A stretch of 64,000 bases of DNA from Sepioteuthis lessoniana (taxonomy: Eukaryota; Mollusca; Cephalopoda; Myopsida; Loliginidae): positions 105,560,568 through 105,624,567 of the forward strand of contig OY757913.1 in assembly GCA_963585895.1 (NCBI GenBank), given 5' to 3'. Made by a program: the position numbers and the translations under genes. Position 1 is the first letter of the stretch. Each line of letters opens with the position of its first letter. The notes under the pieces are model-generated. The model was not told where the DNA came from. It saw only the letters and a list, made by a program, of their open reading frames with translations, and ran no database searches. Positions 54,330 to 64,000 of the stretch are shown one piece after another.

Positions 54330-54605
54330 CTGGTCATTTTTCAAATAATCAGTCTACCAAACCTTTTCATTCGTAGAATGTTGTCAATCACATTGCTGCC
54401 ATTATATTAAACAGACATATTGTTTCTTTTGTAGGATACGGTCAACAACACTGGCTGACTGCTATGCTGCATCATTTCTCATATAGTATACGGTCCAACG
54501 CATTTTCTCTATTGTAGTCAGCCGTCTATCTCATTGTTTCTATTGTAATATGCAGTATACTACATTATTTCTATCCCTGTATGGAGTCTTCTACGTTATT
54601 TCTTT
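54330..54605. repeat. ~37-bp minisatellite, left block
   Basis: Diverged units like GTCTATCTCATTGTTTCTAT, TGTAATATGCAGTATACTAC and GTCCAACGCATTTTCTCTAT. Continues after the insertion at 55862. Confidence 0.75.
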
Positions 54606-55860
54606 CATTGTATTGTAAAGGTGCATAGATATTCTACGCAGGACGGGAGTTTATTTTTCGCACGTGTGACGTCGGGGCAGTCTGGCACTTGACCCCTCGC
54701 AAAATACGTACTAGTTAAGATTCTTTTTTCGGACATATGGGAACTGGCAAATAATGTGGGGGTTAATTTGGGACGAGACTGACCGCCGCTGGCAAGGGGT
54801 TTCCAAATTATCTTTACATACTTCACCAAATCCTTTCGTCTTCCTACCTCCTCGGATAACGGAAAACATGGACTTTTAGGTTAAGATGAAATATTATTCA
54901 CTGTAGTCGGCAATTCCAATTTCCTGTGTAATGTTTCTAAAGGCGAATAAGACATTTAGCGAGAAGAAATTGAAGCGAACGAAGCTGAAAATGATATATG
55001 AAAAGAAGGCAACTCGACAGATAAACAACATAATGAATATATTTCAATATAAAGGAACATTTAAAGTACAACAATATTTTGATAGGTGAGGGCCAAACAA
55101 ATATTTAAGGTGCTGGCTATATCCACCAGCAGACAGTATTAAACACAAATGTCTCTCTTTCTTCTTTTCCTTTTCTTTCTTTCTTTCTTCTTCCTTTCTT
55201 TACTTTTAAAACTTGAAAAGGTAGTTAAGTCCACTCGTTCGTTTACAGTTTATGAAACGAATTTCTTCTGTCTATTTATTTCCATTCCTTAATACATATA
55301 AGTTCCAAGATTTAGGAAGGTTAGGAGGAAAAAAAGTTTAAGAAGTACTTAGCTTTTAACGGGTTTACTTCGCAGATTCTTATCTTTTACGGGCGAGCTG
55401 TGTTCTGTAGAATTTGGCGGAAAGGTACCTTTTATCTTCTGTCCAGAGATCTTTCCGCTCTTCCCCGGAGTTTCGGCAACAGTTTAAACACATCTTGTCA
55501 CGCCGGCTGCTGTCCCAGAACTGAAATTCTTTATCTCAATTTCCTCTGACGAAAAGGGTACTACTTCCGGCGCTAAGGCTTCGGCCAATCATTTGGCTCC
55601 TTCCTCCTCTTCCAACTCATTCGTTCATGCTACTCAATGACCTACATTCCTTCTCCGTCCACCCGGTTATGGAGTGCAGGTAGTTTGACCTTTATTTTTA
55701 ACTTGGATTCGTTACTTCGTTCGACAGGCTGGCCGAGAGGAATTGACCTTAATTCATATCCCTCTTTTAACGGTAAATCTTTGGGGCCTGTTAATTCAAA
55801 CACAGAAGGGTAGGGGAAATTGATCTTACTTCTCCCCTCTCATTGGCATACCACGTGACA
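54606..55860. other. 1.25-kb GC-richer, promoter-like insertion in the minisatellite
   Basis: Separates two blocks of the same minisatellite. GC-richer than its surroundings, with CGTGTGACGTCGGGGCAG (CRE-like) near 54662, GGCCAATCATTTGGC near 55582 and ACCACGTGACAG (E-box) near 55850. No long frame and no clear terminal repeats. It could be a retroelement promoter or LTR, or original unique DNA between two satellite blocks. Confidence 0.45.
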
Positions 55861-55861
55861 G

Positions 55862-56790
55862 TATGTAGTCTACTACATAATTCCTATCATTGTATGTAGT
55901 CTACTGTATTATTTCGATTGTTGTGTGGTCTATCACATTGTTTCTTTTTATATTAGGTCGTCTACCATATCGTTTCTATTGGCGTATTTAGTCTACTATA
56001 TGGTAGGATTTGCGTAGTCTATTATAGCAGGTATTCTACCACATTGTCATTACTGTAGTATGTAGTCTCCCTCATCATTTCTATCGTCGGATGTAGTCTA
56101 CCACTGTTTCTATTGTAGTATGTAGTCTACAACATTGTTTCTTGTAGTATTTTGTCAACAATATTGTTTCTATTTTAGTGTGAAGTCTACCATATTGTTT
56201 CTACTATAGTATGCCGTCTATCACAATGTTTCTATTGTTAATGTAGTCTACAACATTTCCCTATTGTAGTATGTTGTCTACCACGCTGTTTTTATTGTAG
56301 TATGTTGTCTACCATATTGTCCCTATTGTAGTATGTTGTCTACCACGATGCTTTTTGTATTTTGTCTACCATATTGTTTCTACTGCTGCATGATGTCTAC
56401 CACAGACTGTTTCTGTTGTAGTATGTTGTCTACCACATTGTCCCAATTGTAATATGTTGTCTACCACATTGTTTTTAATTGTTGTATACCGTCTGCTTTA
56501 TTGTCTCTGTTGTATTATATCGTCTACCATATTGTTTCTACTGCTGCATGATGTCTACCACAGACTGTTTCTTTTGTAGTATGTTGTCTACCACATTGTC
56601 CCAATTGTAATATGTTGTCTACCACATTGTTTTTAATTGTTGTATACTGTCTGCTTTATTGTCTCTGTTGTATTATATCGTCTACCATATTGTTTCTACT
56701 GCTTATATGATGTCTGCTATAGACTGTTTCTATCGTAGTATGTTGTCTACCATATAGTCTGTAATGTACAATGCATTCTACTGCCTTTAA
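55862..56790. repeat. ~37-bp minisatellite with 158-bp higher-order repeat
   Basis: Units resemble TAGTATGTTGTCTACCACAT then TGTTTCTATTG. From 56371 a block of 158 bp (starting ATATTGTTTCTACTGCTGCA) repeats at 56529 and again begins at 56687, so four basic units expanded together. Confidence 0.9.
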
Positions 56791-58025
56791 TCTATTGTAC
56801 CACGTGGTCTAGGTCATTACGGTCATAGTAGTATCAACTTTACGTCATCTTTTTTTTTATAGTTTTCAGTTAACCATAGCACTGTTCCCTCTATTAAAAA
56901 AACTAATCTATTGAATGAAATCTTAGTAAGACTATTTTAATAGCTATCACCAAATTCATTAAAAATAGCAAATAAAAGTATTAGTAAAAACATTAAAAAT
57001 CAATAAAAGGCAATGGGAATATTAAGGCTTGAAAAATATTCTACATCTAATAAAAAGGCAATAAAATATCAGCTTCATTATTTTTTTAATATTTTCCAGT
57101 TAGAATTATCAAAGTGAGATAGCAGCTTTTCAACAGGGTCTTTCTCTGTCTGTCTGTCTGTCTCTAACTTTTGTCATCATGTCATGGGAGTATTTTTTTC
57201 TTGAATATGTTTACCTGTATTTTGAATAAATTGATTTTGAATAAAGCGCTTAACACAAGGTCAATAAAAGATTCGACGCATTCGTTTCCCTTTTAAATAA
57301 GATAAGAATTAATAATTCAACAGGGATTAAAACTTCCGATGTCTCTCAAATTTACCTTTTTTTCGTTTTCTCATCTAAATTCGTTTGAAGATACGACGTA
57401 CGTCAATTACTTTGGATGCTTATATAGTTGATATTTTATCACCTTTATTTTTTTCTATATTCAGTTTCCCGATAGTAAGGACGTTGACTAAACCAGCTTG
57501 ACACGTCTTGACACTCTGGGATTCTACATGATTTCTTTTTTAAAACTAAAGTTCTGTTCACAGTTATCTGTCAGCGTTCCAAGACGGCAGAATTACGTAA
57601 ATGTTGAGAGAAGTTCTGTGAAGAAATATTTCCATTATTACACGAACAGAAGCCGTTCTGACGGGAACCACTACGGACTTTTCAAAACGTTTGACAAGAC
57701 ATTTCAAGTCTTTGACTTTTGACACGGCATCTGGAAGACGCGAAGACTGTCACCATAAACATCCATTTAGTTATTGCAAAATTTTCGCAGGTGGGTTCTG
57801 AGTGAAAACTCAACGAAATAATGCACTCATTCTTAGTAATGGTTAACGAGCTAATCTATATATGTAATATGCTTGGGTGGTGGACTTGCTCTGATAGAAC
57901 GCGTTGATTTCGTGGTCCACTTCTGATACAAGCTTTGATTTGCATCAACTTTAAATAAATGTCTGTGTATTCCATCCTAACTCGTTACAAAAAAATGTGA
58001 AATAAGGAAAGTTGAACCTTTGATT
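56790..58025. other. No gene recognised
   Basis: AT-rich sequence. TCTG repeat at about 57147-57163. The 74-codon frame at 57498-57722 has no recognisable domain. No repeat family seen. Confidence 0.45.
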
Positions 58026-58029
58026 TCAG

Positions 58030-58250
58030 GTTGTTTGCTTTGTTAAATGGCATATCAACGTTTGTATGTTATCTAATGCCAAAAAACTCCTTGTAGAAGA
58101 CATTATATTATTTAACCGATAACCAAGGGAATAAGGGAGTTCATGCCTTTCCCAAGGGTATTTGTCGGAAAGAGAACGCAATAGTGTGACTGAAGTTCAA
58201 ACTTGCTTAATTAGAGGCGCAAGTTCAGCATTTTAGTCATTACGCCCCCT
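58030..58250 (-). repeat. SINE family B-like, short tail, diverged
   Basis: Inverse hairpin end (AAATGGCATATCAACGTTTG), CATGCCTTTCCCAAGGGTAT, a decayed box B region and ATTTTAGTCATTACGCCCC at the head. An older copy of the B1 type. Confidence 0.75.
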
Positions 58251-58514
58251 TTAATTTTAGGATACGATCAAGAGTTTCAGTTGGTTTCTAACCCTGAACA
58301 AAAGTCACTGAGAAAATATTTTTTAAGTAAAATACGTGATACTTTGATTTGTTATGAAATAAGTAATATTTTAATAAAATAAGAAATGCTTTATATCATT
58401 CACAGAGTTTAAACTATTTTTTCTTTTTTGGATTTATAAGAATAAAGGATTAAAATTTTGATGATATTTAGTATTTATTTACCAACATATTTTATCTCCC
58501 TCATATACGCCAAT

Positions 58515-59065
58515 TCTCTAACACACGACGAGCAAAGGCATGGACAGCTGTCGATAGGCTCTCGGTCATAAGGAAGTCAGACCTGACCGATAAAATAAAA
58601 CGCAGTTTCTTCTCAGTAGCGGTCGGGTTGATACTGCTATATGGATGCACTACATGAACGCTATCAAAATGGATGGAGAAAAAGCTTGACGGCAACTACA
58701 CAAGAATCCTGCCAGCAATACTGAACAAGTCGTGGAGCCAGCACCCCACAAAGTAGCAGCTGCACGGCCACCTACCACTCATCACGAAAACTAGCCAAGT
58801 TAGATGAACCATACATGCGGTACACTGCTGGAGAAGTAGAGATAAGCTCATGAGTGAAGTACTCCTGTTGACTCCTTCATATTGACGAGCAAAGGCAGGA
58901 CGACCAGCTAGAAACTGCATACAACACCTCAGTGCCGATACAGGATGTAACCTTGAAGACCTGCCGGAAGCAATGGACGATAGAGAAGGATGGCAAGAGA
59001 GGGTCAGGGAGATCCGTGCTGATGGCGCGACGGAATGATGATGATGATGATGATGATGATGATTC
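58515..59065 (+). pseudogene. RTE-like LINE 3' end, 5'-truncated
   Basis: Reads TRRAKAWTAVDRLSVIRKSD, LTDKIKRSFFSVAVGLILLY, GCTT then stop and frameshift, IQDVTLKTCRKQWTIEKDGK in one frame and the end in another. Ends in a long (ATG)n tail at 59036-59062. The His/Asp-rich frames reflect this tail. Confidence 0.88.
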
Positions 59066-59134
59066 AACGAACAGTTATCATATTTGTGTAATCTTATTTG
59101 ATTTATTAACAGGTCCCGCGGATTATTATAAGTT

Positions 59135-59475
59135 TTATCTATTTACCCAACCTCTCAGCACGAGAAATATGCGAGAGTAGGTCACTTCTTTAGCAGAGTT
59201 TTACAGGTTTTGATTCACTGTGTTCCTTTCATTAGATCTGTTGCCATACCAAAGTAAAAGAACCAAGTTTACCCAACTTTGTATCCCAAGCTAGATGGAA
59301 AATTGTTGCACTCATTCCTGGCAATGGTTAACGAACAATTCACTACTACAATTCAATACTAATAATTCTATTCAACGCTTCCTTAAGTGGTTTAGAAAAA
59401 GCTAACAGCCTTATTCAAGTATTGAACTTGGGTCAACATGTCCATTTCCGACGACGAAAGCCATTACACAAGCAT
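59135..59475 (-). repeat. SINE family D, interrupted
   Basis: B2-like tail in inverse at 59135-59300 (ACCCAACCTCTCAGCACG, GTTTTACAGGTTTTGATTCA), then unrelated sequence, then the head at 59418-59475 (GTATTGAACTTGGGTCAACA, GACGACGAAAGCCATTACAC). About 90-110 bp of foreign sequence separates body and head. Confidence 0.65.
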
Positions 59476-59689
59476 CTATCCGTTGTTTTCTATCACAGAA
59501 CGTGAGAATGATATTAAGCAAAACAGAAGGATTTGATGCATATTCACTTCTAAATGACGATAATGTGAAACCGGAAACTCTTCACCTACTAGCAGTTGAT
59601 GACTTGTGCACCTGAACACGTATATAGGTGTGCGGATGCAGACTAAGAAATAACTTAGACAAATATTCATTCATTAATATTGAGCAAGT

Positions 59690-59942
59690 ACCAGCTCATT
59701 CGCCAAGTGGTTAGAGTGTTCGCCAATGGTGTGGCAGACCTGAGTTCAGTCCGAGGTCGCGTCGTACCAAAGACTTTAAAAATGGTACTTGATACCTCCT
59801 TGCTTAACACTCAACAATATAAGGTACGTATCAAGGGTAAAGTGGGGCAATCCAGAGAAAGGAGTAGCGCCCCCTACTCCTCGGTGTAGTAGCTATTGAA
59901 AGAGAAGTCTTCTGTTTGCCCTCGACTACGGTCGCCAATTTT
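59690..59942 (+). repeat. SINE family C, first of a tandem pair
   Basis: Head with GCCAAGTGGTTAGAGTGTTC (box A), box B decayed (GAGTTCAGTCCGAGG), body AAGACTTTAAAAATGGTACT, AAGGTACGTATCAAGGGTAA, CTCGGTGTAGTAGCTATTGA, end CTACGGTCGCCAATTTTAAC. Confidence 0.85.
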
Positions 59943-60205
59943 AACCGGCTCCTTAGTCTAGTGGGTAGAGTGTTCGCCAATGGTCCGGGAGACATGAGTT
60001 CAATCCCAGGTCGTGTCATACCAAAGACTTTAAAAATGGTACTTGATGCTTCCCTGCTTAACACTCACCAATATAAGGTACGTATCAAGGTTAAAATGGC
60101 GCAATCCAGGGAAAGTAGTAACACCCCCCAACACCTCTGTGTAGTAGCTATTGAAAAAGGAGCCTTCTGGTCGCCCTCGACTACGGTTGCCAACTTTACT
60201 TTATT
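59943..60205 (+). repeat. SINE family C, second of a tandem pair
   Basis: Starts directly after the first copy: CCGGCTCCTTAGTCTAGTGG (box A TAGTCTAGTGG), box B GAGTTCAATCCCAGG, the same body, end GTTGCCAACTTTACTTTATT. The box B is closer to consensus than in the first copy. Confidence 0.88.
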
Positions 60206-60261
60206 ATATTTAAAACGAAATTAAATGATAAGATAATTAAGTTAAAGTTAAATAAAATCAC

Positions 60262-60480
60262 GTTTGTTTCTTTGTTTCATAGCATATCAAACTTCGTGGG
60301 TTATTTAATGCCATAGACATCATTGTAGAAGGGAAATCGTTATGCTAGTTCATCAATAGCGAACGGGACAAAGGAATTCATGCCTTTTTTATTAGTCTGA
60401 AACGAAACATAAGAATGCAACTGATGTTCGAACTCGCTTGCTGAGGTTGTCCGCTGTGTTACCTATTACACCTTTGAGAC
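60262..60480 (-). repeat. SINE family B-like, short tail, diverged
   Basis: Inverse hairpin end with CATAGCATATCAAACTTCGT and GGTTATTTAATGCC, then ATGTTCGAACTCGCTTGCTG (box B on minus, good consensus) and a decayed head. Confidence 0.75.
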
Positions 60481-60484
60481 TCTA

Positions 60485-60890
60485 CCCAAACGCTTAATTT
60501 ATTTCGTTGTTAGTTGAAATATCGTTTGTTTTTTATGATATTTTCTTTAACATTAGATAGAATAAGACTAAAATCTGTCCGTAATCCTCTCTATTTAAGA
60601 ATCAAAATAATTGTTTACTTTTAAAACTATCTCAACGACGTTTATTGTTTTCTGTTAAAATTTGTATGAGTTTTATGGAATATCAACCCTTAATGTCAAA
60701 TACTCTTTATACATATATATTCATGTATTTCTATCAAACACGAATAATTCTCTCTGCCATTTATTGATTTGTGCACATTTAAACGTGTTGTTCTTTCATT
60801 TAAATATTATATAATTAAGGAATGATTTTTTATATTAATCATTTTTTGTTAATTGGATTTTAGTATTTATTTTAGTAAGGCTTGGGACTA
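60485..60890 (+). repeat. Composite repeat fragments and spacer
   Basis: GAATATCAACCCTTAATGTC and AATACTCTTTATACATATAT near 60677 are inverse hairpin-end fragments, followed by TTTATTGATTTGTGCACATT. The rest is unassigned. Confidence 0.5.
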
Positions 60891-60892
60891 TA

Positions 60893-61295
60893 CGGGTCTC
60901 TTAGTTCAGGTGGATAGCCTTACGCACGCGTGAAAATGATAGAACAATCATCTTATGTCATAATAAACCCCCAGACAGAAAAATGGGACTGGAGTGTGGA
61001 TGACGTCATGCTCAGAAGAAATGGTCCTGAGAAATTGAGGATTTTGAAAGAGTAGTTGAGTTTTCTGCCGTTTAGGCGTGCGGTTGAGTTTTCGTATCTC
61101 TACCGGCAGAGATCTTAAACATCACAAGATGCAGGTGGCGGGTGGTCAGCATAGTATGGTTAGAATTCTTTTAAGAATTGTGTCTTTCTCCTCGTGTCAC
61201 CAAGGACGGGAGCCAGAAATAATTAAACCCGTTCGTATCAGAAACGACTGATTCCGCCCGTATTTCTATATGTATTACTGTTGTTATTGGCATCT
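60893..61295 (+). other. GC-richer LTR- or promoter-like block
   Basis: Contains TGGATGACGTCATGCTCAG (a perfect CRE, TGACGTCA, near 60998), CTCTACCGGCAGAGATC (hairpin), and AAATAATTAAACCCGTTCG. It interrupts the composite repeat, which resumes at about 61300 (TACAAACAATTCAATTTAAG). Not assigned to a known family. Confidence 0.4.
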
Positions 61296-61400
61296 TTATG
61301 GCTATACAATACAAACAATTCAATTTAAGATCAGTCGTTTGTTTGCTCACAGTTAAATGATTGAACAGTTTTATTTAACTTGTTAGTGAGGGAGTTATAC
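61296..61400 (+). repeat. Composite repeat, continuation
   Basis: CAGTCGTTTGTTTGCTCACA and GTTAAATGATTGAACAGTTT belong to the ~75-bp unit. Confidence 0.65.
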
Positions 61401-62260
61401 CATTATGCTTAGATGCTGTCGATTGGGATCCTAAACTTTGTTCTGGATCGGACTAAATTAGTTGGACGAAATTTTTAAAAAAATCCCTGAGCTATCCTCA
61501 TTAAAAAATAGACATTGATCCGTCTTTTTATCCTACTCCAACAATGGGTTAATAGTGATTGCAGACCGTGTCCTTAAGCTTTGGTACGGCAACCAGTGTA
61601 GCAAAAGGAAACCTGAATTCAAATCAACTGTATTCCGTTTTAGGAAAATTAAAAGATTCTCATTGTATCACATCCTATCCATCACGAAGGAATTGTGTAA
61701 ATTCCTGTACGTCTATAAATCTACTCTAAATTGTTACGGCTTTTCCTCGTCTTAAGGATATTTATCCGTGTCTCCTACACGGTAGGATTTGACACAATGT
61801 CTTTTTATAGTGGTTATCTAAGGGAGGGAGTTTTGCTGGACAATGCTGGATCACTGGGTGCAGTGAGGACTTTGCTAACCTTTGCTAAGTCTCCCGGCAC
61901 ATATGCAATCTGACCTTGATAGGCATACATTCACCAGACCTGGTGGTTCAGTGCAATGTGAATCTATACTTGTCGTCGATACTCTACCCGGCACGTACGT
62001 CAAGGTGACCCAACCGAGGCTGGACACACTCGGAGCAAGCTCCAGGACCAGATCTTAAGTATTCCAGAGTTGACACTAGATTGCACTTAATGTTAAAACT
62101 CTAAAGCTTACACATTGATAGAGCATTGATAAAACCTTATCAAATACTATATCAAAGAAAAAGGCAACGTAAAGAGCGAAGGGTTCGTCGTTAACCCTTT
62201 TGTCCACAGCAAGCTATATTTGTATTGTTTTATCTCTCTGCAAAACTGACTGGACGCATG
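61400..62260. other. No gene recognised
   Basis: Unassigned. A decayed SINE-like segment may lie near 61535-61660 (ACTCCAACAATGGGTTAATA, AACCTGAATTCAAATCAACT), but the parts are too diverged to call. Confidence 0.4.
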
Positions 62261-62277
62261 CGTCTCAAGGGTGAGTT

Positions 62278-62572
62278 TTGGGGGTGTCCTCGTGGTGTAA
62301 TGGTTAAAGCGATGCACTGCAGAATCGTAGTACGCGAGTTCGTACTCCAGTCACGCTATTACGTTCACTTTCGGGCAAATACCCTTGGGAAAGGTATGAA
62401 CCCCCTTATTCTCCCTCCAACTATGGGTAAATAGTAGGACTGACTAGGTTCTTCAGCCTTGGTGAGGCAACTAGTCTAGAAGAAGGAAAACTCTGAATTC
62501 AAACCTGTTAAACTCCCCTTAAAAATTGACCTTGTGTCATATCCTGCCCGAGCGGAGGGGTTGGTAAATAGT
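62278..62572 (+). repeat. SINE family B, long (B2) tail, perfect 16-bp TSD
   Basis: Complete element: head GGTGTCCTCGTGGTGTAATG, GAGTTCGTACTCCAGTCACG, middle GGGAAAGGTATGAACCCCC, body GACTAGGTTCTTCAGCCTTG, GAGGCAACTAGTCTAGAAG, TTGACCTTGTGTCATATCC and GGAGGGGTTGGTAAATAGT. TSD GTCTCAAGGGTGAGTT at 62262-62277 and 62573-62588. The youngest-looking SINE in the window. Confidence 0.96.
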
Positions 62573-62684
62573 GTCTCAAGGGTGAGTTGGATTCAATCAT
62601 CAGAGATGCCTGAGGCGTAACGTTTATCGTCTTATAAAATGAACTTCTTGAGCAAAGTTCTGGACGAAGCTGTTTGAGTTTCAC

Positions 62685-62940
62685 TCAATTGTACAATTGG
62701 GTAGAGTGTTGGCCACTGCTCAGGGTGAGCTGGGTTAAATCCCGTTTCGCATCGTACCAAAGACTTTAAAAATGGTATTTGATCCTGGTTTGCTTAAAAC
62801 TCAGCAATATCAGGTACGTACCAAGGGTAAAGTGGAGCAATCCATAGAAAGGAGCAGCACTCTCCCCTGAACCTCGGTGTAGTAGCTATCGAAAAGGGAG
62901 CTTTCGGGTAAACCTCGACTGCAGTCACCAACTAACTTTT
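62685..62940 (+). repeat. SINE family C copy
   Basis: ACAATTGGGTAGAGTGTTGG head, GGGTTAAATCCCG box B-like, AAGACTTTAAAAATGGTATT, CTCGGTGTAGTAGCTATCGA, end CACCAACTAACTTT. Confidence 0.82.
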
Positions 62941-63009
62941 GCGCTAAAATCCTAAGGAAAGATGAATCTAATTATCCTCTTTTCACCGGATATATGGCTA
63001 AATAGTCGG

Positions 63010-63530
63010 ACAGTACATAAACCAGGATGGTTTGGTTTGATTTTATGGTATATAAACCATTGTTGGTTATGCAATATCAAATACTATTTTAACGTCAATA
63101 TCAAATAAAATAATTTCTGAAAACATTTTGTTGATAAACACATGAAAATGACCAAAGAGTTCTCTTTCTAACAATTCAATTTAGCATAAGTCAACAAAGT
63201 TAAATGGTTCCAATCAATCACGAGCTATTCAATTAATCATCTGTCATATATTTACACATAATTAAATGATCAGACAGTTCTAGGACCCAGTCATGTGCTA
63301 CCTCTCCGAGTCAGAGCGGATCTGCGAGCGATATCAATGAAGGGGTACTCTGCATTCCCCAAGGTCCCAGCATTACTGGAGCCTATCCATCAAATTTGGG
63401 GATGTCAAATCCAGAACACTCATGGTGGGAGTCTTACCCGTATGCAAAGATGCAGAAAAAAAACTCTGAATTTAAACTACCTTAACTTTACAAAAAGATT
63501 GACTTTGTATCACACCCTGCCTGTGAGTTA
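63010..63530 (+). repeat. Composite dispersed repeat
   Basis: Inverse hairpin end (TTTTATGGTATATAAACCAT), the ~75-bp units, then GGACCCAGTCATGTGCTACC, GAGTCAGAGCGGATCTGCGA and CCCCAAGGTCCCAGCATTAC, ending TTGACTTTGTATCACACCCT, a B2-like SINE end. Same order as 23.4-24.3 kb. Confidence 0.7.
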
Positions 63531-63599
63531 GGTGTGGTAAGTATATATTGTAATTTGTATGGAGAATTGTTTGTGAGTTTGAGTTTTACTGCGTGCTTC

Positions 63600-63990
63600 A
63601 TACGTCTGGAGCAGTAGCACCTGTTTTGTTCCCATGTTTGGGTCAAATAGATATGTTTAACAATTATTCGTATTTGGTAGAAATACTTGCTCTCATGTAA
63701 TAGCAAATTATTTGTATTAAGAATTAGTTAATCAAAGTTCCGATTTTTCACAAAGGATTATAATCAAGTACGTAAAACAATTTAACTGGGTGCAAACAAA
63801 TAAACATTATGAAACAGGAATAATTAGATGGAAACATATAATCATTAATATTAGATAAAAATACTTGAAACCAAACAGCGGTGTGGAAATATTCAATGAA
63901 CGAAGCGCCTGCTTCTCTAGGCATAAAATAACCCAAAACGAGTTGATATGCTGTTAAATATAATCAGTCAATCAGTCTGAAAATCACCTC
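63600..63990 (-). repeat. Composite dispersed repeat, minus orientation
   Basis: GGGTCAAATAGATATGTTTA, AATTTAACTGGGTGCAAACA, AATACTTGAAACCAAACA and AAACGAGTTGATATGCTGTT in order, the inverse of the blocks above. It therefore faces the 63.0-kb copy head to head. Confidence 0.65.
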
Positions 63991-64000
63991 CACGTATTCT

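Noticed and set aside
57498..57722. 74-codon frame as a small gene
   Set aside because: No recognisable domain, signal peptide, splice context or repeat relation; frame length is within chance for this region.
58696..59067. Frame beginning with a poly-His run
   Set aside because: Antisense reading of the LINE's (ATG)n tail.
1..64000. CRISPR array or bacterial operon
   Set aside because: Tandem repeats here are microsatellites, minisatellites and satellites without unique spacers of constant length, and there are no bacterial gene strings.

Overview
This window looks like intergenic or accessory DNA from a large, AT-rich, repeat-dominated animal genome. I find no convincing host protein-coding gene, rRNA or intact tRNA. 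Long (TA)n, (CA)n, (TTTC)n and (TTC)n tracts, several tRNA-derived SINE families with intact target-site duplications (TSDs), 5'-truncated LINEs, and decayed mariner elements indicate a metazoan. The particular mix suggests a mollusc, most likely a coleoid cephalopod, but that assignment is inference; no species can be read from the sequence.

Layout. 1-4.8 kb: microsatellites, then a 2.4-kb minus-strand RTE-like LINE relic. 4.8-6.6 kb: a pyrimidine-only block built on a ~39-bp minisatellite. 7-12 kb: SINE pairs, a LINE tail inside a (TA)n tract, an internally deleted mariner, and a pyrimidine-rich satellite. 12.5-13.6 kb: a DD37D mariner-like element with an internal 230-bp tandem duplication. 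14.5-16.5 kb: palindromic and hammerhead-ribozyme-like repeats among (TA)n tracts. 16.5-27 kb: SINEs, two further deleted mariners, a recurrent composite repeat, and the same purine satellite in the opposite orientation. 28-36 kb: solo LTR-like elements, one nested inside a mariner, and a CCAAT/CRE promoter-like block. 37-43.3 kb: LINE tails, one with an inverted 5' segment as in twin priming, and another hammerhead-like copy. 44.8-53 kb: SINEs, the composite repeat, a second DD37D element, and an inverted repeat with a hammerhead-like loop. 53.5-60.5 kb: LINE relics, a ~37-bp minisatellite with a 158-bp higher-order repeat, and SINEs. 60.9-64 kb: an LTR-like block, more SINEs and the composite repeat.

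How the parts relate. Nothing here forms a pathway. The structure is a stack of insertions: the composite repeat hosts mariners at TA sites, and one mariner hosts an LTR element. SINEs with different tRNA-like heads share a small set of interchangeable 3' bodies; one body ends in a short hairpin that recurs throughout the window, which would fit a LINE partner recognising that end. The most interesting candidates are the hammerhead-like motifs, the modular SINE tails, the Glu in place of the third catalytic Asp in the mariner family, and the twin-primed LINE. All coordinates of repeat edges without a TSD are approximate.
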